From Cyclina sinensis (lineage: Eukaryota > Mollusca > Bivalvia > Venerida > Veneridae): a DNA stretch of 64,000 nucleotides. Each line of letters opens with the position of its first letter. Within the stretch, counting starts at the first letter, position 1. The position numbers and the translations under genes were made by a program. This document shows, piece after piece, positions 49,901 to 60,865 of the stretch. Location: the NCBI GenBank assembly GCA_012932295.1, contig JAAONU010000002.1, forward strand, positions 37,569,521-37,633,520. Direction: 5' to 3'. The notes beneath the pieces were generated by a model that saw only the letters and a list, made by a program, of their open reading frames with translations, was not told the origin of the DNA and searched no databases.

Positions 49901-52900
49901 AAAAGAATAAAATCAATGCCATGCTGGAATGCCCTGCTGGCAGAGGAACCTAGCAAGGCATTCCGAAATAAAGAATACATTCAATATCCTGGTGGAATTC
50001 CCTGCTAGCAGAGCAATCTAGCAGGGCATTCCGAAATAAAGTGTACAATCAATGTCCTGCTGGATTGCCCTGCTGGCAGAGCAACCTAGCAGGGCATTCA
50101 GAAATATAGTGTAAAGTCAATGCCCCCGCTGGAATGCTCTGCTGGAGTGGCAACCTGGCAGAGCAGTCCGAAATAAATAACAAAATCAATGTCCTGCTGG
50201 AAGTTTCTGCTGGCAAAGCAACCTAGCAGGGCATTACGAAATAAAGTGTAAAATCAATGCCCTGCTGGAATGCTCTGCTGGTAGAGCAACCTAGCAGGTT
50301 ATTCCAAAATAAAGACTGAAATCAATGTCTTACTGGAATGCCCTGTTGGCAGAGCAACCCGACAGGGCATTCCGAAATATATTGTAAAATCAATGCCCTG
50401 CTCGATTGCCCTGTTTGCAGAGCAACCTGGCAGGCCACTCAAAATACAGTGTAAAATCAATACCCTGCTGGAATGCCCTGCTGGCTAAGCAATCTAGCAG
50501 GGGATTCCGAAAGAAAGTGTACAATCAACGCCCTGCTGGCAGAGAAACCTAGCAGGACATTCCGAAATATAGTGTAAAATCAATGCCCTGCTGGAATGCC
50601 CTGCTCACAGAGCAGCCTGGCAGGTAGGTCATTCCAGAATAAAGTGTAAAATCAATGCCCAGCTGGAATGTCCTGCTGGTAGAACAACCTGGTAGGGGAT
50701 TCCGAAATAAAGACTAAAATCAAAGTTTTGCTGGAATGCCCGACTGGCAGAGCACCTAGCAGAGCATTCCGAAATGAAATGTAAAAAGAATACCCTGCTG
50801 TAATGCCCTGCTGGCAGAGCAACCTGGCAGGACATTCCGAAATATATTTTAAAATCAATGCCCTTCTAAATTGCGCTGCTGGCAGAGGAACCTAGCGGGG
50901 CATTCCAAGATATAATATAAAATCAATCCCCTGCTGGAATGCCCTACTTGCAGAATGCCGAAATAAACAATAAAATCAATGGCCTGCTGGAATCCCCTGC
51001 TGGAACAGCAACCTAGCAGGTCATTCCGAAAAAAAGTGTCAAAACAATGCCCTGCAAGAAAGCTCAGCAGGCAGAGCAACCTGGCAGGACATTTGAAAAT
51101 AAAGACTGAAAACAATGCCCTGCTTGAATGCCCTGTTGGCAGAGCAACCTGACAGGGCATGCCGAAATACAGTGTAAAATCAATGCCCTGCTGGCAGAGC
51201 AACCTGGTAGGGCATTCCAAAATACATTGTAAAATCAATGCCCTGCTAACAGAGCAACTTGGCAGGGCATTCCAAAATATAGTGGAAAATCAATGCCCTG
51301 TTGGCAGAACAACCGGAAAGGGGATTCCGAAATAAAGACTGAAATCAATGTCTTGCTGGCAGAGGAACCTAGCAGGGCATTCCGAAATGAAGTGTTAAAA
51401 CAATGCCCTGCTGGAATGTTTTGCTGCCAGAATTACATAACAGGGCATTCCGAAATAAAAGATAAATTCAGTGTCATGCCGGAATGCCCTGCTGGCAGAG
51501 CAACCTGGGCGGGCATTCCAAAATATAGTGTAAAATCAACGCTTTTTTAGAATGCATTACTGGTAGAGCAACCTAGCAGGGCATTACGAAATAAAGTATA
51601 AAATCAATGCCTATCTGGAATTTCCTACTGGCAGAGCGGGACAATAGTTTTACTGTATAAATTGTAATGCTTAGTGCTTAAGTCACTGTCCACTGCTAAC
51701 TTCTCACATATTGCTTAAATAATCTAGTTTATGTAAGAATCACACAGTCAAGATCATTCACTTTCTCATTTTTAGCTCGACTTTTTTTCGAAGAGAAAAA
51801 TTAGTTATTGTTATAGTCATGGTGTCGTTGCCGTTGCCGATGCCGTTGCCGTCCGAAAACTTTAGCATTGGTCATAATTTTTTTCATTCCTTTATGGATT
51901 GTCTTCATACGTGGACACAACAACCCGTTGGACAAGACCTTTAAGTAGACCAGACTAAACTTGACCTTGATTCATAAATGACCTTCACCTTCAAGGTCAA
52001 AATATTGAATTTTGCTAAAATTGGCCATAACTTTGTTAAAAATAGGTAGATTGTCTTCATACTTGGACACAATAACCCTTTGGACAAGGTCTTTAAGTGG
52101 ACCAGACTGAACTTGATCTTGACTCAAAAATGAGATTCACAGTCAAGGTCAAATTATTGAATTTTGCTAAAATTTACCATAACTTTGTTATTTTTAGTTG
52201 GATTTGATTCATACTTGGACAAAATAACACTTACGACAAATAAAAGTTGTGATTTTTTTCTTCTAGACCTTGACCTTAAAATGACCTTCACAGTCAAGGT
52301 CAAATTATTGAATTTTGCTAAAATGGGTGACATTATCTACCCTGAATACTCTTTGATATTACATTGGTCCTTCCATTTGGATTCCTCTGCTTTTATCGCT
52401 ATTTTCTCTTTTGGTATGTTGATAATTAAACATAATTATTTGCAACAATGGTAGTCAGATTACACATTAAGTTTAGCACCATGTTTTGTTGACACTATTA
52501 TCTTTCTTTTTTGATAATCTTAACTTTTTATTTAATATATAAGTGACAATTTTCACAAGTAAAAGTCAAGACCATCACAATTAGAAACAAGGGTAAAGTC
52601 AGAGGATACCAACTGAAAGGACCAATGTACTATTTGGTCTACCTTTGATGTTATCTGAGTAAGGGAAATAATTTGTTATCAGGAATGTCCCTCATTGGCC
52701 ATAACTTTGTTGTTAATGGCTGTTTTTGATTTATACTTGTCCAAAACAACACTTATGACAAATCCGACATTATGATTCTTTCAGGTTTGATCTTGACCTT
52801 AAAATGATTTTCACAGTCAAGGTCAAAATATTCAATTTTGCTACAATTTGTCATAACTTTATTATTAATAGGTGGATTGTCTTCATACTTTGACAAAAAA

Positions 52901-55740
52901 AAAACACTTATGACAAAACCAACATGTTGAATGACTCAAGTTTGACCATGCCCTTAAAATGACCTTGACCGTCAAGGTCAGATAATTGAATTTTGCTTAA
53001 ATTGTCATAGCTTTGTCATTTATTTATGGATTTGATTCATACTTGCACCAAACAACACTTATGACAAATCCGACATTATGATTATTTCAAATTTGACCTT
53101 GACCTTTAAATAACCATGACCGTCATGGTCAAATTATTAAATTTTGCTCAAATTATCATATCTTTTTTATCTTTTTATGGATTTGATTCATACTAGGACA
53201 AAACAACACTTATGACAAATAGGACATTATGATTCTTTCCTTTATGACCTTGACCTTAAAATGACCTTCACAGTCATAGTAAAATTATTGAATTTTGCTA
53301 CAATTTGCCATAACTTTGTTATTTGTTGTTGGATTTGATTCATACTTGGACAATACAACACTTATGACAAAACGAACATGTTGAATACCTCAAGTACGAC
53401 CATGACCTAAAAATGAAAGGTCGAATTTCTGAATGTCATTATTTTGTTGTGTATGGATGAATTTGATAATTATATTTCCAAATATATGAAATCCCTTCAC
53501 CAGAATGTGCTTCCTGTGATGCGTTTGCCTTTGGAAATGGGAAAAAGTCGAGCTTGGTCCCCGCTTGCGATGGCTCTTTTTGTTTATGGATGTAACAGGG
53601 AAAACATCTGTGTATAAAAAATTCGATTCACAATCAAATAATTCTTTGCTATTTCGAATCTTACAAATTTTACCAGAGTAGTAACGAAAAGTCGCTTTTT
53701 CGAATATGGACGAAGGAACTAAGTTAGTATAGTTTTTGTTTGTGACCAGATGGTATTTTCTCAAGAAGATATGTATTTTCAGTTCAAACAAATCAATTTT
53801 TATCAGTTGATTTAATTTTGTAAGGTTATTCAACTTTTCACAGTTAAAGATGTTTCATCATTAAGGATGATTTGAGAGATGCAGGGTTTGTCGCAAAAAC
53901 AAGAATTTAGAATGTATTTTACATTTTATGTATACGAGACATATTTTTATTTTCATTTTCAGAATCACACGGAAATTCAAGAAAGTAAGTATTTTATTCC
54001 CATAAGAAGACATTAAGCAAGTCTTATTTGTAGCTCGACTTTTGGATAAGATGTACAATTTTGTCTGTAGATTTCAACTTCAACATTGGCTGAACTTGCC
54101 TTAGGTTCTACATTAACCTTGCTGTTTTAACTAGTGGTACTCAAGTTAACTTTATAAGACCATTACGACCCTCTTTTTAATGTTGATGAGTGTGAGAATT
54201 GTTGGCTAAGTAAATTGATGCTTACCGATATGCGGAGTTACCTTATTTTCACAAAGTTGTACTTTTGGTATTGGGTAGTACCAGTTTGGAAATTCGTAAG
54301 ATTATCTATTGTAAGTGACTGTAGGAAAAACAGATCGCCGTAGATTTTGCTACAGACATGAGTCAGCAATAAACAAGTTTATCAACATATCCTCAATAAG
54401 TTCATGCTTCATTTAATCGATGTTACAAACATTTTCTAAGAATTCATTAAATTGATAGTTTACTAGGTTACTTAGAACCAAACAAAACTCCACTAATTTC
54501 ATACTGAATTCTTCAATAAAAATCTTTTGGCGATCAATATAAAACTTTCGACCATTTATCAAAACATTTTTATTCACGTACAGACAAAACTGTCCTTATA
54601 AGTTAATAAATTCAATAACTTGCTGTTTGATCAGCTTAGTCTGCTGTTAAAATTATTGTTGGGTATTGCTTCCATTTAGGGATTTGCGTTGTTAATAATT
54701 GTAATAATCAAATTTCAGTGATTTTAATGCCAATTGCTTTTTCTGCATTTGCTTTTCTGCAAGGTTTAATTAGTTATAATTTGATGTCTCATTTATTTCA
54801 GATCTCAAAGCCAGTCCGCCCGCTCTAACATTACGTCCTCTGGTGTCGTTGAGGACAATGCAACCGGCTCAAGCGCTTACACTGTATGTTTTTTCTGTCT
54901 TCATTTGTTGGTATTAAAATTGTGATAATATCTTTGTTATGATTTTTAGATTTTTCTGTCTCTCGGTTTATTTGATTCCTTAGGTTTAATTAATAATGAA
55001 ATTGAAAAATGAAGAACTGCACACATGGGAATCTTTCAAATTCTCAGACAGAAACCATTGATTCTTTTAATTATTAAAGGAGAAGACAACTATTTTTTCT
55101 CAATACTTTCAGTTAGTTTAAACGTAATTATATCAGATGTACAACAAAGAATTAGTACTTTATGTACTTTAGTCTTCATGACAACATCTTTGAGTTTTGT
55201 GCTGAAATATTTTTTGATAAGAATTTGATCAAGCAGATCTATTTCATGTGGCAACCAAACAGTCACGCTTTCTCAGATTTATGCAAAGAAAATGCAAATT
55301 TGACCGCTTATTATACTAACTAATATTATAACTAATATTCTGTTGACAGAAAACATGAAATATAACACTACGTAAATTTACTGATATTTTTCACAAGAGA
55401 GACATTTAAAAATACTTTCGAACAAAATATTTCAATCTGATTGGGAGAGTTTACTGTTAAATGACATTTATTATCGATTGGAAGTAATCCTTCGTTGTTA
55501 GATCAACGGAAACACATTTAAATTCGTTGTAATTATTTTTCGTGAGTCTAATGTGGTTTAAAATTCTATTGTTCGGTTGACATAATATAAAAATCGCAAA
55601 CAAAATTACAAGATAGCTAGTTCTTTCTATTTTTGCAGACGCTGCATAGATCATTGTATGTAAACCAGGGAAATGTGGACGAAAATCTGTATACGGATCT
55701 ACAATTACATGATGCATCACAGAGCATAAGACAAGTTTAG
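37988..55740 (+). CDS. Immunoglobulin-superfamily receptor with ITIM-type cytoplasmic tail
   Basis: Nine exons: 37988-38045, 40507-40890, 41456-41818, 42727-42981, 43638-43718, 48865-48987, 53963-53984, 54802-54883, 55639-55740; total 1470 nt, 489 aa, phases 1,1,1,1,1,1,2,0. Residues 1-19: signal peptide (MDNFQLTISILSSFLYLF). Ig1 in exon 2 (Cys46, Cys118); the F-strand DKAIYRW carries Trp where Cys is usual. Ig2 in exon 3 (VTFTC Cys178, VVVRC Cys245, extra Cys222). Ig3 in exon 4 (LTLTC Cys292, Trp304, DNGKYTC Cys332). One phase-1 exon per Ig domain is usual for this superfamily. Residues 354-380: Thr/Ser-rich stalk. Residues 387-407: transmembrane helix, then MKRAKPK stop-transfer charges. 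The tail has SAYTTL (ITIM consensus, Tyr455), LYVNQ (YxN, Grb2-SH2 type, Tyr463) and NLYTDL (Tyr474). Ligand unknown; an inhibitory or adaptor-recruiting receptor is inference from these motifs. Alternatives include an adhesion protein with endocytic YxxL signals. Confidence 0.87.
38477..38506. repeat. Perfect 12-bp hairpin
   Basis: GTGCCGTATAAA, a 6-nt loop TTTTGC, then TTTATACGGCAC: a 12-bp perfect stem within intron 1 of the Ig receptor. It could be a tiny foldback element end or an RNA hairpin. Confidence 0.75.
41861..42027. mobile_element. Small MITE with about 50-bp imperfect terminal inverted repeats
   Basis: CCCTAAAGTG at the left matches CACTTTAGGG at the right, and similarity extends inward through ACACTTG and TTGTCACATT to form a long imperfect hairpin of 167 bp. 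It starts 43 bp after Ig receptor exon 3. Confidence 0.8.
44990..45355 (+). repeat. Dispersed repeat, two tandem units, GACGGACGGACA/hairpin end
   Basis: Two units of about 165 bp share GGCAATAACTCA/GGCAATAGCTCA, GGTTCTTG and GATATCTCTCATA-type blocks. The end GAACGGACGGACAAAGCGGC and a hairpin (ATGCTCGCCCTTCGGGGAGC) mark it as a common bivalve repeat. Related pieces lie at about 55995-56160 and 58560-58740. Confidence 0.75.
46346..48070 (+). mobile_element. Mariner-like DNA transposon, decayed
   Basis: Terminal inverted repeats of 27 bp (46346-46372 and 48044-48070) match at 24 positions and sit between TA dinucleotides (46344-46345, 48071-48072), the mariner target duplication. Transposase traces on the plus strand: an N-terminal helix-turn-helix part near 46780-46970 (WFKRFIEGEESIDD) and the C-terminal catalytic part near 47608-47830 (HPPYSPDLSP, SELKG, then NNITQKYYHEWY). 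The frame is broken by stops and the middle of the catalytic core is not recognisable, so the element is dead. Confidence 0.88.
49570..51640. repeat. About 30-copy satellite of hairpin-forming units, about 70 bp each
   Basis: Units carry AATGCCCTGCT, then GGCAGAGCAACCT, then AGCAGGGCATT, so many have an 11-bp perfect stem, linked by CCGAAATAAAGTGTAAAATC-like spacers. Some units have two AATGCCCTGCTGG halves; others lack one. Open frames on both strands (for example minus 50855-51238) are repeat translations. The array lies in Ig receptor intron 6. Confidence 0.95.
51774..53554. repeat. Repeat element with AGCTCGAC ends and AGGTCA-rich tandem units
   Basis: Left end AGCTCGACTTTTTTTCG and right end AAAAAGTCGAGCT are inverted. 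The interior is a tandem series of degenerate units of about 150-200 bp with GACCTTGACCTTAAAATGAC, CAGTCAAGGTCAAATTATTG, AATTTTGCTAAAAT and CATACTTGGACA. No coding capacity. It lies in Ig receptor intron 6. Confidence 0.7.
53963..53984 (+). other. 22-nt microexon of the Ig receptor tail
   Basis: The exon sits between TTTTCATTTTCAG and GTAAGTA, both strong splice signals, and encodes ESHGNSRK with its split codons. It starts in phase 1 and ends in phase 2, so it is required to keep the ITIM-bearing frame in exons 8 and 9. Confidence 0.75.
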
Positions 55741-56160
55741 AAACACAGAGATGACAAACATACCGTTCAGCTAGAAAAGTGTTGACTCTTTTTGGGGCAA
55801 GAGCCCTAACAATAGTACACCATGTGATAGAATTATTACATTTTCACAATCAAACAAAACAAGTTATGAAATGTTATGATAGAAAAGTGTTTAGTAAATA
55901 AGAAAATACACAAACCGACTGTTCATGCAAGTAGTTCAAAGGTACAGGATGAAATGTTTATACATAAGCAGGAGTCATTTCGCACACCCATTATAGTCTT
56001 CGAGTAATGCTCTGGACAGAAATGATGTAAATAATTAACATAGGGCAATAACTAAAACATTACACAAAGGGGGTTACTGTTCTTATGCACTTTACCTTAA
56101 TAAGATCTATTTACCTATGAAGTTTTATGTTGATATCTCTCATCGTATTTGGGTTATGAT
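55741..56160. other. Downstream of Ig receptor, 3' UTR not delimited
   Basis: No clear AATAAA follows the stop closely. From about 55995 a GGGCAATAACT-type dispersed repeat begins. Confidence 0.35.
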
Positions 56161-56161
56161 G

Positions 56162-56836
56162 CAGTGTAATGCGGACATTTTCCCAGTTATTTGGACTGTT
56201 ATGATTATGCCCAATAATCAAATATCATACCTTCCATACAAAACCTAGGTGATCAAGTCAAAATTAAATATGTGTCAAGTAGTTGTCAAAAATTTACTTG
56301 CCAAAGCCAATTTTCAGTGAACATACAGTATATGAACTCTCTAGTAATTATATTGTACTTTTAAATGAGAAAACATTGAATCTACTTTGTACTCGCTGTC
56401 ATGTTCAAGTTATGAAAACATATTACATTATATAAAGTTGTCATCTCGGTACACGAAATGTAGATGTCGTGATCTTGTTTATGCAGTTAACTATTCTATA
56501 TGTCAGATTATATGTACATGAATGTTTAATTAATATCCCGTCTGGTCATTCTGCATAAAAGAGGACTGCAGAGCTTAATGGGAGAGCGCCTATTAATCCG
56601 AAAGCGGGAGCCATTTGGCCACATGTTATTTCGCAAGTTAGAGACTAGAAAAGCTTTGTATTTGAGTAGCTAAAATGAGAACAATTTGAGTACGAAATGA
56701 TAACTGTAAATTTGCATTTAAAATACATTAAAAATACAGTATTGTGGAATCAAAACATCGATAACTGGAACTGGGTTGTTTTTAATTTATGTATGACTTG
56801 AGTGAATCATTCACTACCGGCTTCTACACCACAAGG
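56162..56836. repeat. Direct duplication, copy 1
   Basis: About 675 bp starting AGTGTAATG and ending near CACTACCGGCTTCTACACCA is closely similar to 57869-58553. Shared blocks include ACAAAACCTAGGTGATCAAG, CCATTTGGCCACATGTTATT and ATCGATAACTGGAACTG. Confidence 0.85.
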
Positions 56837-57865
56837 TGCGTTTATGGTATCCATGACCGGCATGAACCTTGCCAAGACACAACGCCACTTTCACTATACT
56901 ATCGCAATTTCTAAATATCAAGGTTGCCAGGGCCACAATTGGGAAGCTCCACTATACATCATGCCAGAAAGAAGAGGAACACTACAAAACTGTGAGTTGC
57001 TCTTGTATAATTTGACAACAGGGAAAGTAAACCAACAACAATTGCATAACATGGACTGACTATACTGAGTAAAAAGGCATTTTCTTTGACATGAACTGTT
57101 GCAGGTGTATTAAACACATGCTCAAAACAAATTCATACTGACAATTTGTGAATTGAAACAAGTGTTTGGTCGAAGTGTGATGAACTAAAAGAATCAGCTA
57201 GAAAGTAACCACTTAAAAGAGACAAATAACAAATATAGTGACGATAAAAATTAACAAATCTATTGTTTAGACCATGAGAAATTCACATACGTATACAAAT
57301 TCGGAAAATGTTCAAACTTAAAGTGATTGGTTCCTGTTAATGTTTATCATTTCGGTTAAAGTATTTTACTTCAAAGAAGTCTAGTGAGTGTAACAATGCT
57401 GACTTTTAATGCAGACATTACTTAGCAGATTTCAGGAAGCCTTCTCGATGGCACGTGCAACGACAGCAGATGTCTTTCCAACACTATGAAGTTCAACATA
57501 ACTCGCAGTGATTGCATACTTTACATTTTTTTAAAGACTCTTAATTTTTCTTTCTTTAAATATTTTGTTATATATTCATGTCGGTTAACCTTTATATCAG
57601 TTAAAAATGTTGTACCCTTATAAACTTTTTCTAATTGTTTTTTACAAGAAAGACGGGGATTTGTGTAAGTGTAATTTGGCTGTTATTTGGACTTAGAATT
57701 GCTAAAAACCAAAATTGTACCTTTTAAACAATATCTAAGTGTTGGGGTAAATGTCAGATACATGTGATGTACCTTTTTTCGACATGTATATTTCTTAGAC
57801 ATTATTTCAGTACCTTTGTACTTTTTATTTTTATTTTTTCAATAAGAAAGAAAGGAAGAGTTGTA
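56837..57865. other. Spacer between direct repeats, one uncertain ORF
   Basis: The open frame 56802-57059 runs through sequence richer in GC than its surroundings and contains a good donor (ACT|GTGAGT at about 56991). I recognise no family. The rest is AT-rich. Confidence 0.3.
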
Positions 57866-57868
57866 GTG

Positions 57869-58553
57869 TAATGTGGATATTTTCCCAGTTATTTTGACTG
57901 TTATAATTATGTTCAATGATCAAATATTATACCTTCTGCACAAAACCTAGGTGATCAAGTTAAAATTAAATATGTGACTTGTAGTTGTCAAAATTTACTT
58001 GCTAAAGTCCATTTTCAGTCAACATACAGTATATGAACGCTGTAGTTATTATTTTATTATCATCCGCAATTAAAATATGAAAACATTAAACCCACTTGTA
58101 CTTGCTGTCATGTTCAAGTTATAGAATGTTACATGATATAAAGTTGTCATCTTGGCGCACGAAATGTAGATGTTGTGATCTTGTTTATGTAGCTAACTAG
58201 TTTTCATGTCAGATTATGTGTATGTTTAATAATATCCGGTCTGGTCATTCTTGATAAAAAAAGAGGACCACATAGCTTGAAGGAAGAGCGGTCATTAGGC
58301 CAAAAGCGAGGACCATTTGGCCACATGTTATTTCGCAAATTAGAGACCAGAAAAGTTTTGTATTAGAGTCCTAAAATGAGAACATTTTGAGTACGAAATG
58401 ATAACTATAACATGATAAACTTGGCTTTCAAAATACATAAGAAATACAGTACTGTGGAATTAAAACATCGATAACTGGAACTGAGTTGTTTCTGATTAAT
58501 GTATGACTTGAGTGAATCATTCACTACCGGCCACTACACCACAAGGATGCGAG
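57869..58553. repeat. Direct duplication, copy 2
   Basis: Second copy of the unit at 56162-56836 with many scattered differences, same orientation, about 1.7 kb downstream. A spaced direct pair could be decayed LTRs (TG start, CA near the end), but no primer-binding site, polypurine tract or target duplication was found. Confidence 0.85.
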
Positions 58554-58946
58554 TATGAATAATTTACTTAGAAAAATTAAGTGCAGAGTGATGGTTGTTA
58601 TGCATTGCACTTCTCTTTCATAGAATCTATCCATCTATGAAGTTTCAAGTTGATAGCTCCGGACAAGAATTAAATATGAAAAATCAACAAAGAGCAACAA
58701 CTCAAAAAATATTAAGTGCAACGCATCAGTTATTCTGCACTGCACTTTTCCTTCAATTTTTTTTACAAATCAATCAAGTGTGTAGTAGTTTCTTTTTTTA
58801 TCATTTATTTCATACTTCATGAATATTATACATTGTACAGATATTTCACGTATACATAAAAGTGTTTCAAAGTATTTATCAACAAAGTTCATTTTAATCA
58901 AGTGATCTAACGGTTTTATTCATGAAGCTTTTTTCACTTAAAATAC

Positions 58947-58951
<5 letters not shown>

Positions 58952-58993
<42 letters not shown>
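58952..58993. repeat. (CA)n microsatellite
   Basis: About 21 CA units followed by a short TA run. Confidence 0.95.
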
Positions 58994-59001
<8 letters not shown>

Positions 59002-59099
59002 CACCCACACTCATTTGAGCTTTCACATCCATTCACACATACAGGCTATCACGCGCACACTCAAGTACACTAACATACGACCTGGGAGCCAGTTGGTAA

Positions 59100-60000
59100 A
59101 TTACATAGATAACATCCCTTTTTTCTCCATCCCTTATTTTTTTGATGCTATAATTAAAAAAAAGAAATATATTCTTTCTAAATATATTCCTGTTAAAAAC
59201 TTTGTTTTATTATTAGAGGATACATTGCCATTTTTGTATATGTTCTTCTAGTTTATCATTTGATATTGCAATATGTTCTTCAACAGAAAGTTTTTCTTCA
59301 AAAAAATGTAGAAAGTTCCTAAAAAGAGGTACCGTTTTTCGATGTTTACTAATAAAAATAAAGTATTTTGCCAATAAAATTATATATTGTAGCGCCCTTT
59401 TATACTGCTGCTTTTCAACATTAAGAAAGCATATTTTTTCGTGACTTTTTCATTTATGTTTTTCTCTATTAGGTATTCATTTAGATTTTTCCAAAAAATC
59501 TGCACAAAATTACACTTCCAAAACAAGTGCTCTAAATCTTCTATATACATTGGACAAAAAAAAAGATAGATTTGTGCTTGTAATTTTTTGTATCAATAAA
59601 CTTTTGTTTGTTGGTAGAATTCTTAATAGAAATTTATATTGAAAATTCCGCAACACAGTATCTATAGTGCTTTTTGCTATATTTCTATATATATCTGGCC
59701 AATTTAAGTTTGAATAACAGAATTTATTTGTCCACTTGATTTCAGATAGAATGTTCTCTACTTTTTCTGTACTTATGAGTGTATTATACAAGATTTTACA
59801 TATGCTTTTTTTCTTTATTAAGTTTTGAATAAGTCCAATGTTTTGGTCATTTCTATAAGTATCTACTAGTTTTAATTCTTTTTTATAATTATTCGGGATA
59901 CATGTAATTAAGGTATTGTATTTCATTTGATCTTTTGATCATAAGATTTTTGCCGAAGCCATGTAAACATTCTTTTCCGTTTAAGTGAATCTGTAAGTCC
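59100..60000 (-). mobile_element. 3' part of a non-LTR retrotransposon ORF2, decayed
   Basis: The minus-strand frame (59926-59510, continuing both ways with breaks) reads like the C-terminal region of LINE reverse-transcriptase polyproteins: IKWTNKFCY, NWPDIYRNI, then LRNFQYKFLLRILPTNKSLL, with a degraded zinc-binding and HLF-type region beyond the stop. Upstream on the same strand KRMFTWLRQKSYD seems to belong to the same frame. The catalytic core is absent. Confidence 0.7.
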
Positions 60001-60109
60001 TGTAACATTAAATGTACATATTTTAGCTGTCATTTTATAATTGTGTTAATTTGGTAAAGACATCTATATGAGGGGTGGAGAACATTAAAAGTGTTTTCTA
60101 AAGTTTGGA

Positions 60110-60865
60110 ATAACCCACATGTAATTGTATTTAAAAACTTTATCCCGATATTTAGACAACGGATTATTGATTGTTTTATACAGGGGTGGCATGTATCTAA
60201 AAAACAAGTTCTGTATTGGAATTATATAATGTGTGTAAAATTAATTTTTGTTATGAAGATTATTTAGATATATTGCCTGAACATTTGAGACGACTTATCA
60301 CTAGATTAAGAACTTCTGCACACAACCTAAGAATACAAACTGGTAGATATGCTAGAAACAGAATACAAAGAAATGAACGCTACTGTCAATGTTGTTCTTT
60401 AAGAGACTTGGAAGACGAATTTCATTTTTTTCTTATCTGCCCATGTTATACAAGTATTCGTAACCTTTATATTAACAGATATTATGTTGTAAACCCAAGT
60501 ATGTACAAATTTATTGCATTGCTGCAAAGTAATAATAGAAGTGAGCTATGTAAATTAGCAGTTTATTACAAAAATGCTATGTCGGTTAGAACTTCAGTAT
60601 TAAATAATGTTCAATGATGGATCAAAAAATTTAGTTTTGGTATTGATTTTTTTTCTTAAATATGTTCATCCTCACTTAACTGAGGCTTAATCACAATCAA
60701 CTTTAGTTTCATTACAATTAATGATTTCTTTATATTATTTACATTTTTGATTTCTGTATACTGATTGCACTGAAATGTACATGTTACTTGAAAATTATTA
60801 TGTATATGATGATGTACTATGTACAAATCAAAAATAAAAGATCTGTTCTGTTCTGTTCTGTTCTA
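60110..60865 (+). mobile_element. 3' end of a second non-LTR retrotransposon
   Basis: From about 60150 the translation RQRIIDCFIQGWH leads, after a frameshift near 60215, into 60216-60617 with RLITRLRTSAHNLRIQTGRY, ERYCQCCSLRD, EDEFHFFLICPCY and a stop at 60615-60617. This is the typical C-terminus of many invertebrate LINE ORF2 proteins (CCHC-like zinc motif). A 3' UTR ends in AATAAAAGATCTG and (TCTGT)n. It is 5'-truncated as LINE copies usually are, and lies in the opposite orientation to its neighbours. Confidence 0.8.

Noticed and set aside
49475..51550. Several frames of 67-127 aa rich in CPARLLCQQ or similar
   Set aside because: Translations of the hairpin satellite; frames shift between units and no splice context exists.
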